Shown here in pieces: positions 27,022 to 35,895 of a DNA stretch of 64,000 nucleotides. The DNA is taken from positions 1 to 64,000 of the forward strand of contig NZ_JARVWW010000016.1 in assembly GCF_029846715.1 (NCBI RefSeq), in the 5' to 3' direction. Within the stretch, counting starts at the first letter, position 1. Every line of letters starts with the position of its first letter. The notes beneath the pieces were generated by a model, which saw nothing but the letters and a program-made list of their open reading frames with translations, was not told the DNA's origin and searched no databases. The stretch is from Bradyrhizobium nivariense (lineage in GTDB: Bacteria > Pseudomonadota > Alphaproteobacteria > Rhizobiales > Xanthobacteraceae). Made by a program: the position numbers and the translations under genes.

Positions 27022-28911
27022 ATGAGTAGCCGACGCGTTCAGATCCTGGCGGCACTTGTCCTCACCGCACTGTGGGGCGTGGGTATCTATGCCGGCCACG
27101 CCAACGGTCATCTGCGCTTTCTCGATCGCCTCGAGGCGACGCTGACGGATTGGCGGACGCAGGTCCGCGGCGTGCAGGTTCCGCCCGATGTCGTCACCAT
27201 CGTCGCGATCGACGACACCGTGGTGAAGCGCGGCGGCAGCTATCCGCTGCCACGCGCCGATCTCGCCCGTGTCGTCGACACCATCGTGCAGTTCAAGCCG
27301 AAGGTCGTCGCGATTGACTTGCTGCTAGTCGACCGCAGCGCTGCGATTGGCGACGCTACGCTCGCAAACACGCTCGCGACCGGTCCCATGGTCCTCGCCG
27401 CCGCGGCGATCTTCCCGTCCGCCAGCGAGACCGTGGAGACCAGCGACCAAGGCCCCCTCGCCGTGCTGCCGCAGGCCGAGCGCTTCCTGTTGCCCTTGCC
27501 GGCGTTCGCCGATCATGCCGAGGTCGGCGTCGTCAACGTTGCGACCGGACAATCGGGCTCGCCGCTCTCGGTGCCGATGCTGTTCCGGACGAGCGACAAG
27601 GTCGAGCTGTCATTTCCGCTGCGCGTCGCGACGCGTGCGCTCGACAAGCCGCTGACGATCGCACCGGACCACCTCCTGCTCGGCGACCGCGCGGTGCCGA
27701 CCGATACCGACTTCGCACTGCCGATCACCTATTACGGCCCGCGCCGCACCATCCGCACCGTCAGCGCGCAGAGCATCTTCGACGGCACGCTCAATCGCGC
27801 GGCGATCGAGAACCGCATCGTTGTGATCGGCGCCTCGGTCGCAGGCGGCGGCGATTTCTACCCGACGCCGTTCGATTCCCTGATGCCCGGCGTCGAGGTG
27901 GTCTCGACCGCGATCACCCATCTCGTCGCCGGCGACGGCATCGTGCGCGACCGCAAGGTCCACATCGCCGACGCGCTCATCGCGATCCTGTTGCCAATGC
28001 TGCTGGTGGGCCTGCTCGCCTGGCGGCGCAGCGCGCTCGGCATCATGGCGGCGGCCGCGGTGATAATCGCCTGGGCCGGGCTCAATCTGTTCGCGTTCAC
28101 GCACGGCGTCTGGCTGAACGCTGCGACCACGCTCGCCGCAGCAGTGCCGCCGGTTGTGATCTTTGCCGGCGTGCAATTGTGGGCGGGAGGCCGTCGCACT
28201 CAATATCTCGCCGCCAAGAGCCGGTCGCTCGCGCAATTCCAGGCTCCCGCCGTGCAGGAGTGGCTGGCGCGCGATCCAAATTTTCTGTCAAAACCCGTCC
28301 GGCAGGACGCAGCCATGGTCTTCATCGATCTCTCCGGTTTCACGGCGCTGAGCGAGCGGATCGATCCGGACGAACTCCAGGACATTCTGAAGGCATTTCA
28401 CGCGCTGATCGACAGGGCCGCGGTCGATTGCGGCGGCATGATCAGCGGATTTCTCGGCGACGGCGCCATGATCCTGTTCGGCCTGCCCGGCGCGATGCCC
28501 GACGACGCCGCACGCGCGCTGAAATGCGCGATCGACCTGCACCGCGGCGTCGAGCGCTGGATCGCGTCATTGCCGCCTGCGATCAGGGATCAGCTCGGCT
28601 TCAAGATCGGCGCGCATTTCGGCCCGATCGTCGCATCCCGCCTCGGCGAAAGCCATCAGCACATCACGGCGACGGGCGACACCGTCAACGTCGCGAGCCG
28701 GTTGATGGAGGTCGCCGTCCAGAACGACGCGCGGCTCGCGCTCAGCGATACGCTGCTGGATGCGGCCGACCTCCACGGCGCTCCCGACGGCGTTCTGTCG
28801 GGCCCCCTGCTTACGCAGGTCCGCGGCCGTTCCGGCGTCGTGACCGTCTGGTTCTGGCGTGACCAGGACAGGTCGAACCAGTATGCCACCAAGGCCGAAA
28901 TGATCAACTGA
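27022..28911 (+). CDS. CHASE2-domain adenylate/guanylate cyclase
   Basis: A 629-residue membrane receptor. One N-terminal helix is followed by a periplasmic CHASE2 sensor (about 40-315), three membrane helices (about 320-395) and a class III cyclase domain (about 430-620). The two metal-binding Asp are in VFIDLSGFTALS and FLGDGAMILFG; the transition-state Asn/Arg pair is in GDTVNVASRLME, so the enzyme looks active. The TTG at 27007 is a possible earlier start but the ATG at 27022 is preferred. With the FecR protein upstream it may form a periplasmic sensing pair that raises cAMP. Confidence 0.9.
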   Translation: MSSRRVQILAALVLTALWGVGIYAGHANGHLRFLDRLEATLTDWRTQVRGVQVPPDVVTIVAIDDTVVKRGGSYPLPRADLARVVDTIVQFKPKVVAIDLLLVDRSAAIGDATLANTLATGPMVLAAAAIFPSASETVETSDQGPLAVLPQAERFLLPLPAFADHAEVGVVNVATGQSGSPLSVPMLFRTSDKVELSFPLRVATRALDKPLTIAPDHLLLGDRAVPTDTDFALPITYYGPRRTIRTVSAQSIFDGTLNRAAIENRIVVIGASVAGGGDFYPTPFDSLMPGVEVVSTAITHLVAGDGIVRDRKVHIADALIAILLPMLLVGLLAWRRSALGIMAAAAVIIAWAGLNLFAFTHGVWLNAATTLAAAVPPVVIFAGVQLWAGGRRTQYLAAKSRSLAQFQAPAVQEWLARDPNFLSKPVRQDAAMVFIDLSGFTALSERIDPDELQDILKAFHALIDRAAVDCGGMISGFLGDGAMILFGLPGAMPDDAARALKCAIDLHRGVERWIASLPPAIRDQLGFKIGAHFGPIVASRLGESHQHITATGDTVNVASRLMEVAVQNDARLALSDTLLDAADLHGAPDGVLSGPLLTQVRGRSGVVTVWFWRDQDRSNQYATKAEMIN

Positions 28912-28938
28912 ACGCTCCGCCGTCGTTCCGACGAAGAG

Positions 28939-30438
28939 CTACCGCGCTTCCGGCGGCGGCGAGCGATCCAGCACGTCGCCCTTGGCGCCTTCGAGCAGAT
29001 CGATGCCGTAGGTCTCGACCACGAGCGGGCCGCGCTTGCGCTGCAATTGCGCGACCTGGGTCACCTTCGCAAAGAGGTCGTGGACGGCGGGATTGCCGTC
29101 GCCGCGCAGCTCGTCGACGTAGATCAGCTTGCCCGCGAGCAACTTTGGATCTGGCTCGGCCATGTTGACCCAGCGAATGCGCTGGTTCTGCTGCGCCACG
29201 CAGCTGCCGCGCGGCAGATAGAAGGCGAGCCAGCCCGTGGTGCCGTAATCCGGCGCAAGCACGCAGGTCGCGCCATTGCGGGCGCGCACCGCTTCGATTT
29301 CGGCAGCGAGCTCGCGCCAGCCGACGCCGACGCTACGCACGGTCGCATCGCGGCGATAGCCGGACAGCCACCCAGTATTGGCTTGAACGATCAGCGCGGC
29401 AAACATCACGATGCCCACGGGCGCGGCCCAGCGCAGGCAGAAATCCACCAGGCGACGCTGGCGCGGCTTCCACTGCACGAGATTGGCGGCGGCCGCCGCG
29501 ATGACGAAGGGCGGATAGACTGGCGCGAACCAGTTGGCCTCGACGCGGGCATGCAGTGAATGCCAGACGAAATAGGCGACGACGGTCCAGAACATCGTCT
29601 CGACCAGCACGCGCGAGGCCAGCGCGCCGGCCCGGCGCCAGGTCAGCGCATGCAGCCCCATCGCGCCGAGAATAAACACCAGCGGAGTTGCAAACGCGAT
29701 CTGGGTCGGGATCAGCTCGGCGATGAAGACCGGACGGAAGTCTTCGATCTTCGCGCGCCCGAGCTGCTTTGCGAACGAGACCCATTGATGATCGGCATTC
29801 CAGAGGATCACCGGCGAGAACAGCGCCAAGGCGACGAGGCCGCCGAGATACGGCCAGGGCGAGAGAAACCAGTGCCGCAGTTTTGGCACGGCCGCGAGCC
29901 AGATCAGGATCGCCAGCCCGAAGAACATCGCGGTGTATTTCGACAGTAGCGCCGCGCCGACGGCTGCGCCGACCGCGAGCCACCAGACGCCGCGGCCGCT
30001 CTCCAGCACCTTTGCGAGAAAGAACAGCACGAAGCTGGAGGCAACCAGAAGCGGCGCATCGGGCGTGACGATCAGCGTGCCGACCGAGGCCAGCAGCGTC
30101 ACGTTGAGCAGGATGGCGCTGGTCGCCGCCACCCGCGCGCCGCCGAACAGGATCGCGGCGGAGCGATAGATCGCATAACTCATCGGCAGCGCGAGCAGGA
30201 TCGAGACCAGGCGGACGCCGAGCTCGGTGTCGCCGGCGATCAAGGTGCCGGCGCGGATGACGTAGGCAACCATCGGCGGGTGGTCGTAATACCCCCCGGC
30301 GAGGTTCTTCGACCACATCCAGTAATAGGCTTCGTCGAAGGTGATCGGCGTGAAGGCGGCTGCGACGAGCCGCATGCCGACCAGCACAAGGATCACCAGC
30401 GCCGTATTACGGACGATCCGCGCGTCAGCCCCGCCCAT
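28939..30438 (-). CDS. GT39-type glycosyltransferase (ArnT/PMT family)
   Basis: A 499-residue integral membrane enzyme with about 11 helices. The first periplasmic loop carries the catalytic motif ITFDEAYYWMWSKNL (Asp35-Glu36) and YYDHPPM, as in ArnT and protein mannosyltransferases. It transfers a sugar from a polyprenyl-phosphate donor on the periplasmic face. The GT2-GtrA gene lies immediately upstream on the same strand (31 bases), which would make and flip that donor. The acceptor (lipid A, hopanoid, protein) is not known. Confidence 0.87.
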   Translation of the reverse strand: MGGADARIVRNTALVILVLVGMRLVAAAFTPITFDEAYYWMWSKNLAGGYYDHPPMVAYVIRAGTLIAGDTELGVRLVSILLALPMSYAIYRSAAILFGGARVAATSAILLNVTLLASVGTLIVTPDAPLLVASSFVLFFLAKVLESGRGVWWLAVGAAVGAALLSKYTAMFFGLAILIWLAAVPKLRHWFLSPWPYLGGLVALALFSPVILWNADHQWVSFAKQLGRAKIEDFRPVFIAELIPTQIAFATPLVFILGAMGLHALTWRRAGALASRVLVETMFWTVVAYFVWHSLHARVEANWFAPVYPPFVIAAAAANLVQWKPRQRRLVDFCLRWAAPVGIVMFAALIVQANTGWLSGYRRDATVRSVGVGWRELAAEIEAVRARNGATCVLAPDYGTTGWLAFYLPRGSCVAQQNQRIRWVNMAEPDPKLLAGKLIYVDELRGDGNPAVHDLFAKVTQVAQLQRKRGPLVVETYGIDLLEGAKGDVLDRSPPPEAR

Positions 30439-30469
30439 TACCCGTTTCCTTGGCTGTTTCCTTGGCGCG

Positions 30470-31615
30470 CTATTTCTTGCGCCAGACGAACAGTCCGGAC
30501 ATCGCGTAGTTCCACACCACGCCCATCAGCGCCCCGGCCGCACCCGCAAGCCACCAGATCGGCTCCTGGTCGTAGACCGAGAAGGCGACGCCGACATTGG
30601 CGAGCAGGCCGACGCTGCACACGATGTAGAACGCGATCAGGCCGCGCAGCAGCGCAAAGCCCTTCAGTCGCTGGTCGCGATAGGTGAGGAAATTGTTGAG
30701 AACGAAATTGCTGGTCATCGCGACGATGGCGCCGCAGGCCTGCGCTTCCGCGAACGGCTCCTTGAACAGCTCGAGCGATATGAACAGGGTGGTGAGATGC
30801 ACCACGAGGCCGATACCGCCCACCATCGCGAACAGCAGGAAGCGTAGCGAGACAGCATCGTTGGTGAATTTTGCCAGCACCAGGCCGAGAAAATCCAGCG
30901 CGACCATGGAGTCGAGCTTGCTTTCGCCGTGCTGGCGCTCACCGAACGTGTAGGGAATTTCGATGGCGCGCAAGCTGCCGTGCGCACTCGCGACGAGGTC
31001 GAGCAGGATCTTGAAGCCGTGCACGGAAAGTTTCGGCGCGAGCTGCTCGAAACGGTCGCGGCGAACCATGAAGAAGCCGCTCATGGGATCGGCGATCTCG
31101 ACCCGCAGCATCTTCCTTGCGACCTCGGTCGCCAACGCACTGGCGCCGGCGCGCTGCTTGTTGAAGCCTTCGCTCTTGTAGCCCTCGATGTAGCGGCTGC
31201 CGACCACGAGCTCGGCCTGCCCGCTCGCGAGCAGCGACAGCATTTTCGGCAGCTGCGTCTCGTCGTGCTGGAGGTCGGCGTCGATCACGGCCGCATAGGG
31301 CGCGCTGGAGGCCAGGATGCCCTCGATGCAGGCCCCCGACAGGCCGCGGCGGCCGATGCGGCGGACACAGCGCACGCGGCTGTCGCGCTGGGCCAGCGCG
31401 CGCACGACGTCCCAGGTGCCGTCCGGCGAATTATCGTCGACGAACACGACTTCCCAGGCGATGCCGGCCAGCGCCGCCTCCAGCCGCCGGTACAGCACCG
31501 TGACATTGTCGCGCTCATTGAAGGTCGGGACGACGACCGACAATTCCGGCGACGGGGAAGCCGCCTGCGGGGTCTGCGGCGGGGTGTCGGAGCCCGGTCT
31601 GATCGCTTGATTCAT
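30470..31615 (-). CDS. polyprenyl-phosphate sugar transferase fused to GtrA flippase
   Basis: A 381-residue two-domain protein. Residues 20-240 are a DPM1/GtrB-like GT2 domain: VVVPTFNERDNV, FVDDNSPDGTWDVV and DADLQHDETQLP are the nucleotide-sugar and metal motifs. Residues about 260-381 hold four membrane helices of the GtrA family (FLLFAMVGGIGLVVHL, then NFVLNNFLTYRDQRL), thought to flip the lipid-linked sugar. The fusion makes and exports a polyprenyl-P-sugar for the GT39 enzyme downstream. The ATG at 31615 is used; the open frame upstream to 31801 has no family sequence. Confidence 0.9.
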   Translation of the reverse strand: MNQAIRPGSDTPPQTPQAASPSPELSVVVPTFNERDNVTVLYRRLEAALAGIAWEVVFVDDNSPDGTWDVVRALAQRDSRVRCVRRIGRRGLSGACIEGILASSAPYAAVIDADLQHDETQLPKMLSLLASGQAELVVGSRYIEGYKSEGFNKQRAGASALATEVARKMLRVEIADPMSGFFMVRRDRFEQLAPKLSVHGFKILLDLVASAHGSLRAIEIPYTFGERQHGESKLDSMVALDFLGLVLAKFTNDAVSLRFLLFAMVGGIGLVVHLTTLFISLELFKEPFAEAQACGAIVAMTSNFVLNNFLTYRDQRLKGFALLRGLIAFYIVCSVGLLANVGVAFSVYDQEPIWWLAGAAGALMGVVWNYAMSGLFVWRKK

Positions 31616-31874
31616 GACGGCAGCGTATATCCGCCGCGTCCTGTGCTGCCAAGAACTTGCGCTAGCGAGCCGGGGTTTCTCTGGGGAGCGGCCTAAAAGG
31701 GGCCCCAAAATGCCAACGACCCCGGAACGGCGGACCGCGCGTACATCCGGCGCAGCCTGAGCTATTCCAAGGTCGTTCCAGCGCCGGAGTTTTTCGCTCA
31801 ACGTCGCCGTTAAAAGCTAAATAGGAACGACAAAGCCGCTTCGCAAGGGGCGAAAGACGCCTTTTTTCAGGCCC

Positions 31875-32069
31875 TTATTGGTTCGGGACTTCCTTGATCA
31901 CCGGCCCTCGCGGCACAGGCGCGGCAGGGGCCGCAGCCCCGGTCGGCTCGACTTTCGCAGGCTTGGGCGGCTTGCCGTATTGGCCGATCGGCCCGAAGAC
32001 GACGGCGACCGCAAGCACGATCGCCGCGACGATCGCGCCCAAAATGCCCCCCACCGACTCAGACGACAT
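31875..32069 (-). CDS. small membrane protein, unknown function
   Basis: A 64-residue protein. Residues 7-30 form one strongly hydrophobic segment (ILGAIVAAIVLAVAVVFGPI), followed by a Pro/Ala/Val-rich tail (PPKPAKVEPTGAAAP and PRGPVIKEVPNQ). The pattern of one helix plus a periplasmic Pro-rich tail and the coding-like third-position GC support a real gene. The ribosome-binding site is weak. Its role is unknown. Confidence 0.6.
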   Translation of the reverse strand: MSSESVGGILGAIVAAIVLAVAVVFGPIGQYGKPPKPAKVEPTGAAAPAAPVPRGPVIKEVPNQ

Positions 32070-32158
32070 GGAAGCCTATCCCTGTTCCAGATGCGCCCAG
32101 TGATACCATGGATGAGCGCATAGCCGGAAGGGCTTGCGAGACGCCAACGGTCAATGGG

Positions 32159-32539
32159 CTATTTCTGCGGCGGCTTGTGCTTGACGAAGGCCGTCACGAT
32201 GTCCTTCTGCGCCGACTCCACCGCCCTGTTCGCGGTTGCGAGATGGGCGCCGGCATCGATATCCGGATATTGCGTGGTGAGATAATCGAGCAGTGCCACC
32301 CGGTAGTATTGTCGCTCCGACGGACAGGCGCCGGCGACGGAGCGACCAAAATCCTGTTCCGACTGGCCCTGATTGCCGTCGCGCGAATATTCGCGCGCCA
32401 AACAATGCCAGTAATCGTCGCGGCCCTGCATGGCGAGCTTCTGCGCGCCCTTGGCATCGTCATCGCCGGCCATGACTGAAGATATCATGGCAGCAGATGT
32501 CATCATGACGAGCGCCGCTCCCATCATCAGCATCCGCAT
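32159..32539 (-). CDS. secreted protein, unknown function
   Basis: A 126-residue protein with a clear signal peptide (LMMGAALVMMTSAAMISSVMA, cleaved near residue 24). The mature part is helical and hydrophilic, with HCLAREYSRDGNQGQSEQDF and VALLDYLTTQYPDIDAGAH. It has two Cys, which could form a disulfide. AAGGAGAACAAG directly before the ATG is a strong ribosome-binding site. No known family was recognised. Confidence 0.72.
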   Translation of the reverse strand: MRMLMMGAALVMMTSAAMISSVMAGDDDAKGAQKLAMQGRDDYWHCLAREYSRDGNQGQSEQDFGRSVAGACPSERQYYRVALLDYLTTQYPDIDAGAHLATANRAVESAQKDIVTAFVKHKPPQK

Positions 32540-32655
32540 CTTGTTCTCCTTTTTTCGCAGACCCTGCCGCGAGCTTAGACGGGACGTCGCAACTGGCCAA
32601 TCACAACTGGTTTGATTAGGATGGAGGCCCTCCTCCCGTCATCCGAGATCCTCCC

Positions 32656-33477
32656 GTGGCCAAAGCAAAAACCGCGTCTAAAAAATCCGGCAGCATCTTC
32701 ATCGGCATCGGCGGCTGGACCTTCGAGCCCTGGCGCGGCGTGTTCTATCCCGAGAAGCTCACGCAAGCGAAGGAGCTGTCCTACGCCGCCTCGAAGCTGA
32801 CCTCGATCGAGATCAACGGCACCTACTACGGCTCGCAGAAACCGGAGAGCTTTCGCAAATGGGCGAGCGAGGTGCCCGATGGTTTCGTGTTCTCGGTGAA
32901 GGGGCCGCGCTTCGCCACCAACCGGCGCGTGCTGGCCGAGGCCGGGGATTCCATCAAGCGTTTCTATGATTCCGGTGTGCTGGAACTCAGCGATCATCTT
33001 GGGCCGGTGCTGTGGCAGTTCGCGCCGACCAAGAAATTCGACGGCGTCGATTTCGGCAAGTTCCTGGAGCTGTTGCCGCGCAAGCTCGAGGGACGCGCGC
33101 TACGCCATGTCGTCGAAGTCCGCCACGACAGTTTTTGCACGCCGGACTTCGTCGCGCTGATCCGCGAATTCGAGACGCCTGTCGTGTTCGCCGAGCACGG
33201 CAAATATCCGGCGATCGCCGACGTTGCCGGCGATTTCGTCTATGCCCGGCTTCAGACGGGCAATGACGAGATCAAGACCTGCTATCCGCCGAAGCAGCTC
33301 GATGCCTGGGCCAAGCGCTTTCAGGACTGGGCCGAGGGAAGTGAACCCGACGACCTGCCGAAGGTCGACAAGACAAAACCGAAGAAGGAGCCGCGCGACG
33401 TGTTCGCCTATGTCATCCACGAGGGCAAGGTGCGCGCACCGGCAGGCGCCATGGAACTGATCGCACGGGTGAGCTGA
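32656..33477 (+). CDS. DUF72 (YecE-like) protein
   Basis: A 273-residue TIM-barrel-like protein of the DUF72 family. FIGIGGWTFEPWRGVFYP near residues 15-32, SIEINGTYYGSQKPESFRKW and FVFSVKGPRFATN are the family blocks; YARLQTG lies in the second half. The start is GTG at 32656. No enzyme activity is established for the family. A DUF488 gene follows after 23 bases; the two families often occur together, and DUF488 may act with DUF72 in an unknown nucleic acid or stress process. Confidence 0.85.
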   Translation: MAKAKTASKKSGSIFIGIGGWTFEPWRGVFYPEKLTQAKELSYAASKLTSIEINGTYYGSQKPESFRKWASEVPDGFVFSVKGPRFATNRRVLAEAGDSIKRFYDSGVLELSDHLGPVLWQFAPTKKFDGVDFGKFLELLPRKLEGRALRHVVEVRHDSFCTPDFVALIREFETPVVFAEHGKYPAIADVAGDFVYARLQTGNDEIKTCYPPKQLDAWAKRFQDWAEGSEPDDLPKVDKTKPKKEPRDVFAYVIHEGKVRAPAGAMELIARVS

Positions 33478-33500
33478 AGGTGTCTCGCTGAAGGTGTCTC

Positions 33501-33962
33501 ATGGCAACGGCGAAAAAGCTCTTCACCATCGGCTATGAGCAGACCCCGCCCAAGGCCGTGCTCGACGAGCTGGAGCAGACCGGCGTCAAGCTCGTGGTTG
33601 ACGTGCGTGCGGTGACGTCATCGCGCCGGCCCGGCTTTTCCAAGAAGCAGTTGTCCGCAAGCCTCGATGAACGCGGCATCGCCTATGTCCACCTCGCCGC
33701 GCTCGGCACGCCCAAGGAAGGCCGCCTCGCCGCCCGCAGCGGGCAATACGATGTGCTGGAGAAGATCTACGCAAAGCACCTGAAGACACCGCAGGCCAGG
33801 GAAGAGATGGACGAACTCTCGGCGCTGGTGAAGAAGGCCGGTCCCGTCTGCCTGCTCTGCTACGAGCGCGACCACACCCATTGCCACCGCCAGATGATCG
33901 CGGAGGTCATCGAGGATCGGGATGGCGTGACGGTGAGGAATTTGGCAGGGCGGCAGGTATAG
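33501..33962 (+). CDS. DUF488 protein
   Basis: A 153-residue protein. It starts with LFTIGYEQTPPKAVLDELEQ and VDVRAVTSSRRPGFSKKQL, and ends with the metal-like motif CLLCYERDHTHCHRQMIAEV, hallmark of DUF488. The Cys and His residues may bind metal or be catalytic. It is paired with the DUF72 gene, and a repeated GGTGTCTC(A/G)(C/T)TG block at 33480-33500 is just upstream of the ATG. Confidence 0.85.
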   Translation: MATAKKLFTIGYEQTPPKAVLDELEQTGVKLVVDVRAVTSSRRPGFSKKQLSASLDERGIAYVHLAALGTPKEGRLAARSGQYDVLEKIYAKHLKTPQAREEMDELSALVKKAGPVCLLCYERDHTHCHRQMIAEVIEDRDGVTVRNLAGRQV

Positions 33963-34002
33963 TGTTCCGTCGGGGAAGGACGAGACGACGACTTTATCCG
34001 TA

Positions 34003-34148
34003 GCCGTCATCCTAAGGTGGCCGCTTCTTCAGCGGCCCTCGAAGGACGACGGCTACGCTGAGGTTACACCTCGGCCGTATATCCTTCGAGGCTCGCAAGA
34101 GCTCGCGCCTCCAGCGACAATGGCTTCGCCATTGCGCGGGGATGACGG
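34003..34148. repeat. compound palindromic repeat, CCTTCGAGGC family
   Basis: The stretch consists of GCCGTCATCCTAAGGTGGCC, GGCCGCTTCTTCAGCGGCC, TCGAAGGACGACGGC, TCCTTCGAGGCTCGCAAGAG and CAATGGCTTCGCCATTG, that is, several nested hairpins. It is related in style to 40130-40229 and fills the gap between DUF488 and the phzF-type gene. Confidence 0.6.
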
Positions 34149-34157
34149 ATAGACAGC

Positions 34158-35072
34158 CTACCCCTCTCCCGCGAGGCGGAACGTGCCTTCCATCATCTGC
34201 ACGCAGCTTCCGCCGACATGAGCTGAGACGATCTTGCCGTCCTGCTTGCGCACGCGCGTCAGCAAGAGGCTCGGCCGACCCATGTCAAAACCCTGGCCGA
34301 CCGTGAGCTTCAATTCGCCATCGCGCGTGGCATCGAGCTCGGCGAACAGCGCAGCCGCGGCGACCGTCGCGCTGCCGGTGGCTGGGTCCTCGGCGAGGCC
34401 GCCGGCGCCGCGCATGAACATCCGCGCCTGGCGCTCGCAAGGCGCCTCCGCCGCGGGCACATCGCGCGTATAGAACCACGCCGAGAACGCGCCGTCGCAC
34501 GGAAATACCTTGCCGAAAGCCGCCGCGTCCGACCTCGCCCGCTTGAGCGCATCGCGCGAGTGCACCTCAATCACCAGAAACGGCGTTCCAACGCTGACGA
34601 CCTGCGGCGCGTGACGGTCGACCTTGATGTCGTCTGCACTGAGCGAGATGCAGCTCGCGGCATCAGCGGCAGACAATTGCGACAGGCGTGCCAAAGGCTG
34701 CGGCGCGGTGAGCTCGGTGCTGATCACTCGGCCCTGCTCTCGCAGAATATCGACCGGCACCAGCCCCGCCTTCTCCTCGAACCGCAGACGCGGCTTCGGC
34801 TCCTTCGCGATCGTCGCCAGCACGAAGGCGGTACCGACATTGGGATGGCCAGCGAAGGGAAGCTCCCTGACCGGCGTGAAGATGCGCACCTCGGCATCAT
34901 TCGCCTTGTCGCGAGGCGGCAGCACGAAGGTCGTCTCGGAGTAGTTGAACTCGGTCGCGATCGACTGCATTTGCGCGGTCGACAACCCGCCGGCATCGAG
35001 CACCACGGCGAGCTGGTTGCCGCCGAAGGCGCGGTCAGTGAACACATCGACGGTGATGTAGCGGCGCTGCAT
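34158..35072 (-). CDS. PhzF family isomerase/epimerase
   Basis: A 304-residue protein with the two-lobed diaminopimelate-epimerase fold. FGGNQLAVVLDAGGLS at residues 16-31 and the catalytic Glu46 in EFNYSETTFV are typical for PhzF; FAGHPNVGTAFVL and DPATGSATVAAAAL are the GHP and ATGSA ligand loops. Enzymes of this family isomerise a carbon acid; the substrate is unknown and no phenazine genes are near. The ATG at 35072 has GAGGAAGTGAAG upstream, better than the TTG at 35090. Confidence 0.87.
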   Translation of the reverse strand: MQRRYITVDVFTDRAFGGNQLAVVLDAGGLSTAQMQSIATEFNYSETTFVLPPRDKANDAEVRIFTPVRELPFAGHPNVGTAFVLATIAKEPKPRLRFEEKAGLVPVDILREQGRVISTELTAPQPLARLSQLSAADAASCISLSADDIKVDRHAPQVVSVGTPFLVIEVHSRDALKRARSDAAAFGKVFPCDGAFSAWFYTRDVPAAEAPCERQARMFMRGAGGLAEDPATGSATVAAAALFAELDATRDGELKLTVGQGFDMGRPSLLLTRVRKQDGKIVSAHVGGSCVQMMEGTFRLAGEG

Positions 35073-35192
35073 CTTCACTTCCTCATGCAAGTCGCGGCCG
35101 CAACCGGCCGCATCGCCGGCAGTCTACAAGCCGGCCGCATCGCTCGTCATGCCCCAATATTCGGAGCAATCGGAGCAATCGCGGAAGAGATT

Positions 35193-35530
35193 TCAGAAGC
35201 GGAAGAGTGGACGCGGCGATGCCAGCACCTGCGCACGCTCGCTTTCGTCGACGATCAGCGCATCGAGAAACTGCCGGTTCTTCGCGTAACTTTGTGCCGC
35301 CTCGAATTGCGTGTGCGGCCAGTCGCTGCCCCACATGAGGCGATCAAGGCCATAGGCATCGCGCAGCAACGGATAGGCTTCTTTCGCAAAGCTTTTCGCC
35401 GACCGCACCGCTGCGATACGGCGCGGAGACCTTGACCCAGACATTCCGCGTCACGCCGAATTTCAGCACCGCAGGCCCCGCCGCGGACGTTCGCGACGCC
35501 GGGCTGGCAGACTTCACCAGCCCGGATTCG
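35193..35530 (-). pseudogene. truncated, frameshifted amidohydrolase 2
   Basis: The last part (from about 35400 down to 35193) reads YGLDRLMWGSDWPHTQFE and ends RAQVLASPRPLFRF, the C-terminus of an amidohydrolase-2 (sulfomuconolactone/dicarboxylate hydrolase-like) enzyme with the metal-binding GSDWPH. Upstream sequence in another frame (about 35530-35410) reads VLKFGVTRNVWVKVSAPYRS, the preceding beta strand and helix of the same family. So a frameshift lies near 35400, and the N-terminal two thirds is missing. Confidence 0.75.
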
Positions 35531-35543
35531 TTTGACGCGATCG

Positions 35544-35750
35544 TTAGTAGGAGTACGTCGTGTTGGGCAGGCAAGGCGGCTGCGTGTAAGGCGCTGAGGC
35601 ATACGCGCCCTCTGCCGGAGCCCTGACGCAGTAGTCGGCCGTAGCCTGGGTCGCCGCACGCGGTGGGGCGACGTGGCGCGCGGATGCGGCCTGGGTTTGG
35701 GTGACGGCGGCGGCGATCAGGGCGGCCCCAACAAGGATCGATCGGGTCAT
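35544..35750 (-). CDS. small secreted protein, unknown function
   Basis: A 68-residue protein. Signal peptide SILVGAALIAAAVTQTQAAS at residues 4-23, then a short mature part rich in Ala, Pro, Tyr with two Cys (YCVRAPAEG and PPCLPNTTYSY). The ATG at 35750 has GAGAAAG upstream. The open frame above it to 35984 overlaps the cyclase gene and is not coding. The tail with Pro, Tyr and two Cys resembles small rhizobial surface proteins, but no family is assigned. Confidence 0.6.
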   Translation of the reverse strand: MTRSILVGAALIAAAVTQTQAASARHVAPPRAATQATADYCVRAPAEGAYASAPYTQPPCLPNTTYSY

Positions 35751-35895
35751 TGGCTTTCTCCGGGTGGCAAACGGAAGCCGAACTGTTTCGGCTTCCGCAG
35801 TGCAAGACCCGAAAACTAGCAGGGATATTTCATCACGCGCCTTCAACGGAACGCGACTCCGCTTCAACGAAACGCGACTCACAGTTGAACGCGGG

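Noticed and set aside
31848..31867. GGCG-AAAGA-CGCC-TTTTTT hairpin as a plus-strand terminator
   Set aside because: The stem has only four pairs and no plus-strand gene ends nearby.
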